From contig CAMKGA010000007.1 in NCBI GenBank assembly GCA_946412015.1, positions 1-58,948 on the forward strand: a stretch of DNA of 58,948 bases, read 5' to 3'. Positions 38,501 to 45,240 of the stretch are shown piece after piece. The first letter of the stretch is position 1; the number at the start of each line of letters is the position of its first letter. Both the position numbers and the translations under genes were made by a program. Under the pieces are notes generated by a model that saw nothing but the letters and a program-made list of their open reading frames with translations, searched no databases and was not told the DNA's origin. The stretch comes from an uncultured Caryophanales bacterium (lineage in GTDB: Bacteria > Bacillota_I > Bacilli_A > RF39 > UBA660).

Positions 38501-39181
38501 AAAATTGAAGAAGATAATGGAAAATATACAATTCACGTTACTAATGATGTTGAAACAAGAAAACACGTTACAAATTATAGTGTAAAATTAATGGTTGAAG
38601 AAAATCAAGAAGTACGTGCTGGAGAAAAACTTACATATGGTGCTATTAATCCAAAGGAATTATTAGTAGTAACAGATCCAATTACTGTACAACAATATAT
38701 TTTACTTGAAATACAAAAAGTATATCGTTCACAGGGTGTTGATATTTCTGATAAACACGTTGAAATTATTGCTAAACGTATGATTTCGAAAATTAAGATT
38801 GTTAACTCTGGTGACTCATACTTCTTGCCAGGAACTATGGTAAATATTAATAAATTTACAGAAGCAAATAAATCGTTAATACTTGAAGGAAAAATTCCAG
38901 CAACAGGAAAACCAGTATTATTAGGTATTACTAAAGCTTCTCTAGAAACTGATTCATTCTTATCAGCTGCATCATTCCAAGAGACTACAAGAATCTTAAC
39001 TGATGCTGCAATTCACGGAAAAGTTGATAAACTTGAAGGATTAAAAGAGAATGTAATTATTGGTAAATTAATACCAGCAGGAACTGGTGCAAAAAAATAT
39101 CGTAAATCTGATTATGAACTTCAAATAAACGATATTAAAGAAGAACCATTAGAAGCATTAGAACAAGAATTATTAGATTAA
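35546..39181 (+). CDS. rpoC: DNA-directed RNA polymerase subunit beta'
   Basis: 1211 residues. It has the N-terminal zinc site (CACGKYK, CDRCG), the active-site [12 protein letters not shown], the bridge-helix and trigger-loop region ([33 protein letters not shown]), and the second zinc site ([13 protein letters not shown]). As in other Firmicutes the large proteobacterial insertions are absent. The ATG overlaps the rpoB stop (TAATG), a coupled arrangement. Confidence 0.98.
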   Translation: MDVNNFEGLKISIASPEKIRSWSYGEVKKAETINYRTLRPERDGLFCEKIFGPTKDFECACGKYKRLRYKNIVCDRCGVEVTRSKVRRERMGHIELATPVSHIWFFKGVPSRMGLVLDMSPRDLEEVLYFVSYVVLDPGDAPLEKKQTISDKEYRAYYEKYGNTFRVGMGAEAIKELLTEVDLQKEVDEIKEEIDGIKDPNSQKRVRLIKRLDVLDAFLESGNRPEWMIIDALPVIPPELRPMIQLDGGRFATSDLNDLYRRVINRNNRLKKLMELGAPSIIIQNEKRMLQEAVDALLDNGRRGRNITGAGNRPLKSLSSMLKGKQGRFRQNLLGKRVDYSGRSVIVVGPSLKMYECGIPKEMALELFKPHVINGLVEKEIASNIKVAKRLIDNQDPRVWDVVEEKIKEHPVMLNRAPTLHRLGIQAFEPKLIDGRAIRLHPLVCTAFNADFDGDQMAVHVPISDEAQAEARILMLGANNILSPKDGEPIVTPGQDMVLGNYYITIEKANLEGEGRVFKDEYEALMAYERREITLHTRIAIPVKAFKHKLFPDKYMDKYLVTTVGKIKFNEIFPDTFQYINDGSKENIEKMTPSKYFLKRGVNIKEEIAKMDIVKPFAKGVLTDLIAEIYKRYKTTETSIMLDKLKDLGFKYSTLSGISIGIGDIILSQHKKEYLDEAEATVEKISKQFRRGLITDEERYQNVVAAWNNAKDKIADELSGVIKNNKENPISMMIDSKARGNMSNYNQMAGMRGLMMKPTGEAVEIPIKSSFTEGANVFEFFLATHGARKGAVDTALKTADAGYLTRRLVDVSQDIIVKEDDCGTEQGVVVEAFINENDGTVVESLYDRILGRYANKKIVNPETKEVICERNDYITEVLAKKIVDAGITKVPIRTVLTCKTEHGVCCKCYGRNLATGSIVEVGEAVGIMAAQSIGEPGTQLTMRTINSGGVAGEDITQGLPRVQELFESRNPKGKATISEINGVVTKIEEDNGKYTIHVTNDVETRKHVTNYSVKLMVEENQEVRAGEKLTYGAINPKELLVVTDPITVQQYILLEIQKVYRSQGVDISDKHVEIIAKRMISKIKIVNSGDSYFLPGTMVNINKFTEANKSLILEGKIPATGKPVLLGITKASLETDSFLSAASFQETTRILTDAAIHGKVDKLEGLKENVIIGKLIPAGTGAKKYRKSDYELQINDIKEEPLEALEQELLD

Positions 39182-39197
39182 AAAAATTAAAAAAATT

Positions 39198-39231
39198 ACG
39201 CAATAGATAGTTGCGTTTTTTTTTTTTTTTT
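39198..39231 (+). terminator. Terminator of rpoBC
   Basis: ACGCAA and TTGCGT arms followed by an unusually long T run of about 17 bases. Confidence 0.9.
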
Positions 39232-39272
39232 GATAGAATTAGTATAAAGGTAATATATAAGATAGGAGTGAG
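39230..39272 (+). promoter_or_regulatory. Possible promoter and RBS of the pilin-like protein gene
   Basis: TTGATA directly after the terminator T run, an 18-base spacer and TATATA; GATAGGAGTG is the RBS before the ATG at 39276. The boxes are imperfect. Confidence 0.35.
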
Positions 39273-39275
39273 AAT

Positions 39276-40484
39276 ATGAAAAGAAAAAATGGATTTACCT
39301 TAATAGAATTAATAGCAGTATTAGTAATACTAGCAATACTAGCTTTAATCGTAACACCACTAGTTATGAATATTATTAGAAAAGCAAGAATATCAGCAGA
39401 TAAAAGGTCTGTTGATGCATACGGAAGAAGTGTCGAGTTAGCTATAGCTACTCACCTGCTAGATACAGGAGCATTTCCAACTGATTTAAATTCATTAACT
39501 GTAGAATATACAGGAAAAACTGTAAGCTGTAATATAATGCAAATGAAAGAAAATGGAGGAATATATTTATCTGAATGTTCGGTAGGTACAAAAGAAGTAA
39601 AAGACTCATCTACTGAAGATGGATGGTATCACTACGGTACTAGAGATTTAACAAATGAAGAATACGTAGTAATGTATGGCGATGCTCTAAAGACTGCATC
39701 ACTTGCATACTTTAATACAAATGGTAATCCAGTAGAAGATTATGGAACTTTAACTATAGATTACAAAGGAAAACCAGTAGCATGTGAAGTTACAGTTAAT
39801 TATGATGGGTCTATCTACATGACTAAATGTAAAGTAAATAATGTAGATGTAACAAGTGATACAGAAGATGGATACTATCATTATGGTGAAATAACATTTA
39901 GACCATATAACATAGGAGATCAAGTAAGCTATAATAATGTAGATTATTATGTAATCAAAGATACAGATTCAAATGTAACATTATTAAAAGCAGAACCATT
40001 AACAGTAGCAGAAGTAAATCAATATGGAGCAGGACATGTAAACAGATATACATCTGATTCAGTAGGAACTGCATATAATTTAAATGGCTATGGAGGTATG
40101 GCATATTATACAAGTGAAACTTGCGGATCTCCAAATGGTAGTTATGTAGATACAGGCTGTACAACAGATTATGCACAATCAGAGGTAAAATATGCAGTAG
40201 ATGCATGGAAGACAGCACAAGCACCTCAAGCACTTGAAGCAAGATTAATAACATATGAAGAATTAACAACAGATTTGGGATGTTCATCTTCATATTGTAC
40301 AAATTCATCAAATAGTTGGTTATATAATTCAAATTATGGGTATTGGACAATGAGTTCATTGAAAAATGAGGCGTCTGCTGTCTATGGTGTCCGCAATGAT
40401 GGCGGGATTAGCAACTACGTCACCGTCGGCAACTACCGCTATGTTGTTCGCCCAGTTATAACGATCTCTAAATCTTCAATCTAA
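39276..40484 (+). CDS. Prepilin-type surface protein with duplicated head and lectin-like, probably hypervariable C-terminus
   Basis: 402 residues. Prepilin leader MKRKNG, then FTLIE with Glu at mature position 5, and a hydrophobic helix (to about 33). Two tandem heads of about 70 residues follow (about 48-122 and 133-203), each with a Cys pair and ending D(G)YYHYG. The C-terminal domain (about 204-402) resembles DUF6273/C-type-lectin-like folds: FRPYNIGDQVSYNN, YYVIKDTDSNVTLLKAEPL, YGYWTMSS and a terminal VRPVITI. Residues 369-392 (40380-40451) use C-ending codons almost exclusively, including three CGC, unlike the rest of the gene. That is the mark of a DGR variable region. It is presumably exported, processed and displayed on the surface; the binding partner is unknown. 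Confidence 0.8.
   Translation: MKRKNGFTLIELIAVLVILAILALIVTPLVMNIIRKARISADKRSVDAYGRSVELAIATHLLDTGAFPTDLNSLTVEYTGKTVSCNIMQMKENGGIYLSECSVGTKEVKDSSTEDGWYHYGTRDLTNEEYVVMYGDALKTASLAYFNTNGNPVEDYGTLTIDYKGKPVACEVTVNYDGSIYMTKCKVNNVDVTSDTEDGYYHYGEITFRPYNIGDQVSYNNVDYYVIKDTDSNVTLLKAEPLTVAEVNQYGAGHVNRYTSDSVGTAYNLNGYGGMAYYTSETCGSPNGSYVDTGCTTDYAQSEVKYAVDAWKTAQAPQALEARLITYEELTTDLGCSSSYCTNSSNSWLYNSNYGYWTMSSLKNEASAVYGVRNDGGISNYVTVGNYRYVVRPVITISKSSI
40380..40484 (+). other. Candidate DGR variable region (VR) and conserved tail
   Basis: Of the 24 codons from 40380 to 40451, 15 have the form NNC (GTC x4, CGC x3, AAC x2, TAC x2, GGC x2, AGC, ACC). The 25 codons before it have none. Adenine-directed mutagenesis of AAC codons in a template repeat yields NNC codons and never a stop. 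The following invariant-looking part encodes RPVITISKSSI. No template repeat, Avd or reverse transcriptase is in this window, so the call rests on codon pattern, location and domain type. Confidence 0.55.
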
Positions 40485-40505
40485 GATTGAGCCAAGGTAG
40501 ATTGA
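40476..40505 (+). other. Hairpin enclosing the stop codon, directly behind the candidate VR
   Basis: TCAATC-TAA-GATTGA is a six-base perfect stem whose loop is the stop codon. A second copy of AGATTGA (40499-40505) lies 15 bases after the first, so two alternative pairings exist. Known DGR targets often have an inverted repeat a few bases past the VR that aids retrohoming. It could equally be incidental. Confidence 0.4.
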
Positions 40506-40527
40506 AAAAAGACTTTGGGAGATAATG

Positions 40528-40571
40528 GTGTACGAAGGGGGCTTTGTGAGCTTATCACAGGACACTTTTTT
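40528..40571 (+). terminator. Probable terminator after the pilin-like protein gene
   Basis: Outer GTGT...ACAC and inner TGTGA-gctta-TCACA stems followed by six to seven Ts. Confidence 0.55.
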
Positions 40572-40726
40572 CTAAGGTTTTGTAACATAAAGAAATGTAA
40601 AGCCAAAATACACGTCCAGTATATACAAAATATACTGGATGTTTTATATGTCATAGAGGATAAAATTGAATTTTAAATTATAATTAATGAATGAATTATA
40701 AATATGCTTAAAAATAGTCATTCCGA

Positions 40727-40815
40727 TATTGAATAATGACTTTTATAAATTGTAAAATAGAAAGTCATAAATATTTTAAAGTTAAAAAGTCATAACTTTA
40801 GATGTTTATGACTCT
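40727..40815. repeat. Repeated AGTCATAA-type motifs, possible IS end
   Basis: AGTCATT/AATGACT and AGTCATAA/TTATGACT occur five times in about 90 bases, in both orientations, just before the transposase remnant. IS21-type elements carry several transposase-binding repeats at their ends. The arrangement could also fold as a hairpin ending in CTTTTT. Confidence 0.4.
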
Positions 40816-40863
40816 TTTTGTTATACTTATATTATCTCATAATAAAAAGGAGTTGATATAAGT

Positions 40864-41094
40864 ATGAGAAAAGATATAACGATAGAAAAAATAATTATTG
40901 GAGGTGAAAAAGTGAATAAAAGTGAATTAGCCAGACAATATGATTGCTGCTGGAGAACTATTGATAGAAGATTAAATCCAGAAAAATATAAAAAAAGAAA
41001 AAATTTTTTAAAAAGAAAAAATAATGGATTAGCCTTTATTCTTAATGAATTTATCATTTTTATCTCCCCATTAGAGCTTTTAGAACCATATTAA
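40864..41094 (+). pseudogene. Truncated IS21-type transposase (IstA) N-terminus
   Basis: 76 codons. The segment NKSELARQYDCCWRTIDRRLNPEKYKK is the N-terminal helix-turn-helix region of an IS21-family IstA-like transposase. After about 45 residues the similarity ends, and the catalytic DDE domain and the IstB ATPase are missing. A GTG at 40912 after GGAGGTG is an alternative start. It is a dead remnant marking past insertion next to the variable surface gene. Confidence 0.65.
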
Positions 41095-41107
41095 AAATAT
41101 AAATCTA

Positions 41108-41590
41108 TTATTTTTTCTTTGCTTTAATAGTTTCTCTTTTTGTACAATGATTATCTTTTAATTTATAATCATCTTGACAGATATTATCACCAATACTTGA
41201 TTTTATAGTATTTATATTATTTATAAAATTCTTTATTATGTTTAAATCAATAATATCAATAGAATTATCTTTGTTTACATCAGATAATAATTGCTGATAA
41301 CTATCTAAATATATTTCATTGTTAATATATTTATTTAGCATATTATAATCAATAATATCAATAGAGTTATCTTTGTTGATATCTCCAATTTTATCTGCAT
41401 CAATTTTAATTTTTTTTATACACAAATTATTATTTAAAGTATATCCTTTAGTACAATAATAGATATCTTTTTTTACTCTTATGGAATCAACTAATTGTCT
41501 AGATGCAATAAGAGCAATTATACCAAGTATAATTATAAATGGTATTGATATTAATATTAGTTTTTGATTAGTATTATATTCTTTTTTCAT
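41108..41590 (-). CDS. Membrane-anchored dockerin-pair protein (short)
   Basis: 160 residues: a basic N-terminus, a membrane helix (about 12-29), a Cys motif (YYCTKGYTLNNNLC), two dockerin-type calcium loops (DINKDNSIDIIDYN and DVNKDNSIDIIDLN, about 70-130), and a second Cys motif (NICQDDYKLKDNHC). The architecture equals the N-terminal part of the proteins at 41715 and 14245, without any effector domain. RBS GGAGG lies before the ATG. It is divergent from 41715. Dockerins bind cohesins in cellulosome-type systems, but no cohesin is in the window. Confidence 0.7.
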   Translation of the reverse strand: MKKEYNTNQKLILISIPFIIILGIIALIASRQLVDSIRVKKDIYYCTKGYTLNNNLCIKKIKIDADKIGDINKDNSIDIIDYNMLNKYINNEIYLDSYQQLLSDVNKDNSIDIIDLNIIKNFINNINTIKSSIGDNICQDDYKLKDNHCTKRETIKAKKK

Positions 41591-41661
41591 AATCCTCCAT
41601 ATTTTTTAACTATTAATATTATATAAAATTAGTAAAGTATTGTAAATATTAATTAATAATA

Positions 41662-41690
41662 TTGCAAAAAATAAAAAATAATGATATATT
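41662..41690 (+). promoter_or_regulatory. Promoter of the dockerin/lectin-like protein gene
   Basis: TTGCAA (41662-41667), a 17-base spacer, then TATATT (41685-41690); AGGAG before the ATG is the RBS. Confidence 0.55.
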
Positions 41691-41714
41691 TGTTATTAGA
41701 TAGGAGAATATGAC

Positions 41715-42752
41715 ATGGCGAAGCAAGTAGTTATAAAGAAACAAAAAGTAAAGGTAAAAAAAATAGTTTATCCAGTTGTTGCGGCATGTTTTTTACTAGC
41801 GCTAGTACTTACGATATCATTAAGCCCTAACATGTTAGGTTTGATGGGAAATTCTGTTGTTGATGGTTATATATGTCCGAACAATTATAAGCTTAATGGT
41901 ACAACTTGTAGGATAACAATTGATGCATTTAAAAAAGGTGATGTTAATTTAGATGGAAAAATAGACTCTGATGATGCTGCATATATTAGAAATCATGTAA
42001 ATAATATATCAATATTAATAAATGATAATTATATTGCTGCAGATATAACGGGGGATAATAAAATTGATAATAATGATTTAACTGAATTGAATTTATATTT
42101 ATCAGGGATGAATAATATTTCGGAATACTTTTGCCCAAATGATTATGATATAGAGGGAAATAAATGTTATAAAGCAGAGGTTGCAATTCCAGTAGCAACA
42201 GATAATTACAATGTGGGAAGTGCAGTTTTATATAATGGATCATACTGGTATATATTAAGTATTGGAGATGATTATCTAACTTTATTAAAAAAAGATAGTT
42301 TAAGTGTAAATGAATTAAGTAATTATTCTAAAGATGATACTATAGGGTTAATGTATTATGGTAAAGAAGGTTGTACAAATAATAATACTTGTAATTTATT
42401 TAGTGAATCAAATATAAAATTGGCTTTAGATAATTATAAAAACAATATTGATAATGAACTAAAAGATGTTAATGGGTATAAAATTAGATTGATGACTATT
42501 GAAGAATTATCTAATTTTGGTTATGTTGATAGAACATCTTCATTGTATTATGAAAGTACATCAAATACACCATATTGGTTAACCGATACAATTGGAGATT
42601 ACTGGATTATGAATTCTAGTAACAATACATTAAATAAAACATTTATTAAAGTAGAATATAATAATAATAATTATATTTATGAGACAGATGCGCAAAATAC
42701 ACTTGCAAGAGTTAGACCAGTAATAAATGTTTATAAAAACGCAATAAAATAA
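41715..42752 (+). CDS. Membrane-anchored protein: dockerin pair plus lectin-like C-terminal domain
   Basis: 345 residues: a basic N-terminus and membrane helix (about 15-38), a Cys motif (YICPNNYKLNGTTC), a dockerin pair (DVNLDGKIDSDD, DITGDNKIDNND), and a second Cys motif (YFCPNDYDIEGNKC). A C-terminal domain follows (from about 160), of the same type as that at 39276 (NVGSAVLYNGSYWYILS, YLTLLKKDSL, GDYWIMNSS, RVRPVINV). Its C-terminal codons follow the normal A/T-ending usage, so it is not a variable region. It links the dockerin and pilin protein families of this locus. Confidence 0.75.
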   Translation: MAKQVVIKKQKVKVKKIVYPVVAACFLLALVLTISLSPNMLGLMGNSVVDGYICPNNYKLNGTTCRITIDAFKKGDVNLDGKIDSDDAAYIRNHVNNISILINDNYIAADITGDNKIDNNDLTELNLYLSGMNNISEYFCPNDYDIEGNKCYKAEVAIPVATDNYNVGSAVLYNGSYWYILSIGDDYLTLLKKDSLSVNELSNYSKDDTIGLMYYGKEGCTNNNTCNLFSESNIKLALDNYKNNIDNELKDVNGYKIRLMTIEELSNFGYVDRTSSLYYESTSNTPYWLTDTIGDYWIMNSSNNTLNKTFIKVEYNNNNYIYETDAQNTLARVRPVINVYKNAIK

Positions 42753-42780
42753 ACTGTTTTTAGCTACAGTTTATTTTTTT
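42751..42780. terminator. Bidirectional terminator between convergent genes
   Basis: AAACTGT and ACAGTTT arms with an eight-base loop; T-rich on the plus side. Confidence 0.7.
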
Positions 42781-43880
42781 ATTATAATTTCATTTTTTTC
42801 TTTATTAAGTTTTTCTTTTGTTACTAAGGATATAATATTTTTTATTTTTATATCAAAATCAATTAAGTGATTACTATTAGAATAATTTGTAATTATATTT
42901 AGTTTTATATCCTTTTTTATTTTTGATAAATAAAGTTGCCCTTTTTTATTAAAACCAAGTATTCTAATATAATTAACTTGATTATGTTCTTTTTTTGTGT
43001 AATCAAATAATATATAAATTAGTAATCTTTTAATTCTGTTGTATGAGTATTTCTTAACCTTTATATTATTTATCAATTCTTCTAAATTGTTTGAATTTAA
43101 TATTCCATTTTTTAATCTTGGCGCAATCTTTTCATCAATTCCGTGGATATACGTTAAATCATTTGTTGACAAAATTTTATATTTTATTAAATCAAAGTAA
43201 TTATCTAAATCAAGATTATTGTTTATATATTTTATTGTTTCAGCTGGCACATATTTAGATATATCAATGTTATTTTTAATTGCATTTCTAATACTTGTTG
43301 CACTTGCAATTTCGTTAAGTTCTTTGCTATTGTAATCATTTGTTCTCTTTATAGATTCAACTTGAATATTGTAATTATTTTTAATGATTTCTTTTATATA
43401 GCACATACCAAGTATATCATTTGGACTTTTAATATCTGTGTTTGCTAATTTTTTTAGTGCTAAAGAAAGGGCTGTAGGATAATTGTATTTATCTAAATAA
43501 TCTTTTATTAGGTTATTATATTCTTTACTTAATTGTATTTTTGCTATTTTAGTTAATTTATTTATATCATTACATTCACTTCCAAAAATAATTTTGTCTA
43601 CTTTCATTTCATTTAATATTTCTATTGCTCCTTTGGCAAACAAATCTGCAGATTGACTAGCAAATTTAAAGGGTAGTTCAATAACTAAATCAATACCATA
43701 TTTAAGTGCAATTTTAGTTTTATCCCATTTATCTATAATACTAAGATCTCCACGTTCGGTAACGTTACCTGACATAACCGCAACAATAATAGAATTAGGA
43801 TATTTTTCTTTTATCTTATTTATATGATATATATGACCATTATGAAAAGGATTATATTCAACAATAACACCAATAACCAT
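42771..43880 (-). CDS. tmcAL: tRNA(Met) cytidine acetate ligase (YlbM)
   Basis: 369 residues. The family makes N4-acetylcytidine at the wobble base of elongator tRNA(Met) from acetate and ATP. The nucleotidyltransferase signature is at the N-terminus: GVIVEYNPFHNGHIYHI (HxGH-type NGH), then VMSGNVTERGDLSIIDKW and VIELPFKFASQSADLFA. In Bacillus the gene lies next to yceD (ylbN) and rpmF, exactly the genes found here on the other strand. The ATG follows AGGTG. Confidence 0.93.
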   Translation of the reverse strand: MVIGVIVEYNPFHNGHIYHINKIKEKYPNSIIVAVMSGNVTERGDLSIIDKWDKTKIALKYGIDLVIELPFKFASQSADLFAKGAIEILNEMKVDKIIFGSECNDINKLTKIAKIQLSKEYNNLIKDYLDKYNYPTALSLALKKLANTDIKSPNDILGMCYIKEIIKNNYNIQVESIKRTNDYNSKELNEIASATSIRNAIKNNIDISKYVPAETIKYINNNLDLDNYFDLIKYKILSTNDLTYIHGIDEKIAPRLKNGILNSNNLEELINNIKVKKYSYNRIKRLLIYILFDYTKKEHNQVNYIRILGFNKKGQLYLSKIKKDIKLNIITNYSNSNHLIDFDIKIKNIISLVTKEKLNKEKNEIIIKK

Positions 43881-43964
43881 AAAAACACCTCGAAGATATT
43901 ATATATTAAAAGTATTTTAATTGCAATTATATAAAAAATAATATATAATAACCTTGGTGATTTG

Positions 43965-44447
43965 ATGAATGTTGATTTAACTAGGTTAAATAATAATATA
44001 GATGATTATGTAGATGTAGATTTTAATTATAATTTTAATAAAGAGGAACTTGATGGAACTGATCTTTTAGAGTGTAGTGCAGATATAAAAGGGGATATAA
44101 CTAAAAATAGCATGGGAGATATTATGCTTAATATAAATGTTAGTGGTGTAATGGTTATTCCTTGCGCGATTACTCTAAAACCAACCGAGTATCCATATAA
44201 TATAGAAATAACGGGCTCTTTGGCTGAAAAATTGGATAAAAAAGATAATTTTTTCACAAATACACTTGATATTTTTCCAATAATATGGGAAAATATATTA
44301 ATGGAAATTCCTATGCGTGTTGTAAGCGATGAAGCCAAAGATATTAAATTATCAGGTGATGGATGGAAGCTTATAACAGATGAGGATATAACTAGTTCTC
44401 CACTTGCAGAGCTAGAAGATTTGATTAAGGATCGTGAGGTGAGATAA
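43965..44447 (+). CDS. YceD/DUF177 family protein
   Basis: 160 residues, cytoplasmic. DUF177 proteins nearly always precede rpmF and are linked to 23S rRNA processing. It matches in length and in the central block VSGVMVIPCAITLKPTEYPY and in LDIFPIIWENILMEIPMRV; the family's Cys pair is reduced to one. The start is taken at the ATG (GGTGA five bases upstream); TTG 43962 is possible. The stop is immediately followed by rpmF. Confidence 0.85.
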   Translation: MNVDLTRLNNNIDDYVDVDFNYNFNKEELDGTDLLECSADIKGDITKNSMGDIMLNINVSGVMVIPCAITLKPTEYPYNIEITGSLAEKLDKKDNFFTNTLDIFPIIWENILMEIPMRVVSDEAKDIKLSGDGWKLITDEDITSSPLAELEDLIKDREVR

Positions 44448-44633
44448 ATGGCAGTACCATTTAGAAAAGTAAGTAATACTAGAGGTAGAAAAAGAAGAAC
44501 TCATTATAAAATTAGTGAGAATGCAACAACAACTTGTCCAAAGTGTGGTGAAGCTGTAAGACCACATAGAGTATGCGCATCTTGCGGTACTTATAAAGGA
44601 AAAGAAGTTATTAAAAAAGAAGAAGAAAAATAA
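44448..44633 (+). CDS. rpmF: 50S ribosomal protein L32
   Basis: 61 residues. Begins [20 protein letters not shown] and has a four-Cys zinc site (CPKCG, CASCG). GAGGTGAG upstream is the RBS. It is directly coupled to yceD with no gap. Confidence 0.96.
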   Translation: MAVPFRKVSNTRGRKRRTHYKISENATTTCPKCGEAVRPHRVCASCGTYKGKEVIKKEEEK

Positions 44634-44649
44634 TGTTATAAAAATTTAG

Positions 44650-44676
44650 CAAACTTGATTATAAGTTTGTTTTTTT
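44650..44676 (+). terminator. Terminator of yceD-rpmF
   Basis: CAAACTT and AAGTTTG arms, six-base loop and seven Ts. Confidence 0.85.
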
Positions 44677-44853
44677 GATACAAAACACGTTGATAAGAAT
44701 ATTGTATATATATAATTCAAAGTTTTTTTAGCCTGTTAAAATCTCTGATGACAGAAATTGAAAATTTCAAATGCCATTATTGTTTAAATAAAATAATATA
44801 CCATATACTATAATGTACTCAAGGAGGAGATAAACTCTTTAGGGGGATAGTAT

Positions 44854-45015
44854 ATGAGTAAAAAAATAATTAATAAGTATAAGGATATTTATAATGAATT
44901 ACTTAGATTAAAAGCATTAATGACAATTGAAGAAGAACAATTAAATAGATATCCATACCTTAATTCAAGACCAAAAGTAAAACAATTTGTAAGAGTTTTT
45001 AAAGTGGAAAAATAA
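44854..45015 (+). CDS. Small basic protein of unknown function
   Basis: 53 residues: a helical, charged N-terminal part (IINKYKDIYNELLRLKALMTIEEEQL) and a basic end (KVKQFVRVFKVEK). No membrane segment or cysteine. GGGGGAT and an upstream GGAGGAG precede the ATG. It is a single gene with its own terminator. No family is recognised. Confidence 0.5.
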   Translation: MSKKIINKYKDIYNELLRLKALMTIEEEQLNRYPYLNSRPKVKQFVRVFKVEK

Positions 45016-45031
45016 TTTTTTCACTTTTTTT
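45003..45031 (+). terminator. Terminator of the small basic protein gene
   Basis: AGTGGAAAAA and TTTTTTCACT arms with a TAA loop (the stop codon), then eight Ts. Confidence 0.8.
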
Positions 45032-45074
45032 TCAAAAATTCGACAAATTTATTTAACATAAGTGTTATATACTT

Positions 45075-45200
45075 AAAATACAAACGGAGGTGATAATAGT
45101 TATAAAAAAATAAAGAAGTATTAATTCGATTAAGGTAAAACCAAAAGTACACTCCTTACTTTTGAAAAATAGATTTTAGAAACACGATGGTGTTTCTTTT
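45075..45200 (+). ncRNA. Possible small structured RNA or leader
   Basis: A promoter-like TCGACA with TTATAT precedes a segment with a strong GGAGGTGAT but no ATG. Then comes an eight-base perfect hairpin (CAAAAGTA / TACTTTTG) whose loop CACTCCT could pair with the GGAG. It ends in a good terminator (GAAACAC-gatg-GTGTTTC). It may be an untranslated regulatory RNA or a lost small ORF. Confidence 0.3.
45179..45200 (+). terminator. Terminator upstream of the O-antigen-ligase-like gene
   Basis: GAAACAC and GTGTTTC arms with a GATG loop, followed by TTTTATTTTT. Confidence 0.75.
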
Positions 45201-45215
45201 ATTTTTAGTTAATGA

Positions 45216-45235
45216 TATAATGAACTAAAGTAGGT
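45216..45235 (+). promoter_or_regulatory. -10 box and RBS of the O-antigen-ligase-like gene
   Basis: TATAAT (45216-45221) and AGGTG before the ATG at 45241. The leader would be about a dozen bases. Confidence 0.45.
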
Positions 45236-45240
45236 GCTCT

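Larger units (their letters stand above)
40485..40863 (+). other. 379-base non-coding stretch behind the candidate VR
   Basis: The first 110 bases are clearly less AT-rich than the surroundings and contain the hairpins at 40476-40505 and 40528-40571. CCAGTATAT(ACAAA)ATATACTGG follows near 40617-40639. The remainder is AT-rich with repeated AGTCATAA-like motifs at 40727-40815. There is no gene-like reading frame. Confidence 0.5.

Noticed and set aside
40864-41094. Possible reverse transcriptase or Avd gene next to the candidate VR
   Set aside because: The reading frame is a transposase helix-turn-helix fragment. No YxDD motif or other reverse transcriptase signature is found on either strand near 39-43 kb.
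45120-45165. Possible tRNA or tRNA-like element near the TTCGATT motif
   Set aside because: No acceptor or anticodon stems can be drawn; no tRNA or rRNA gene was recognised anywhere in the window.
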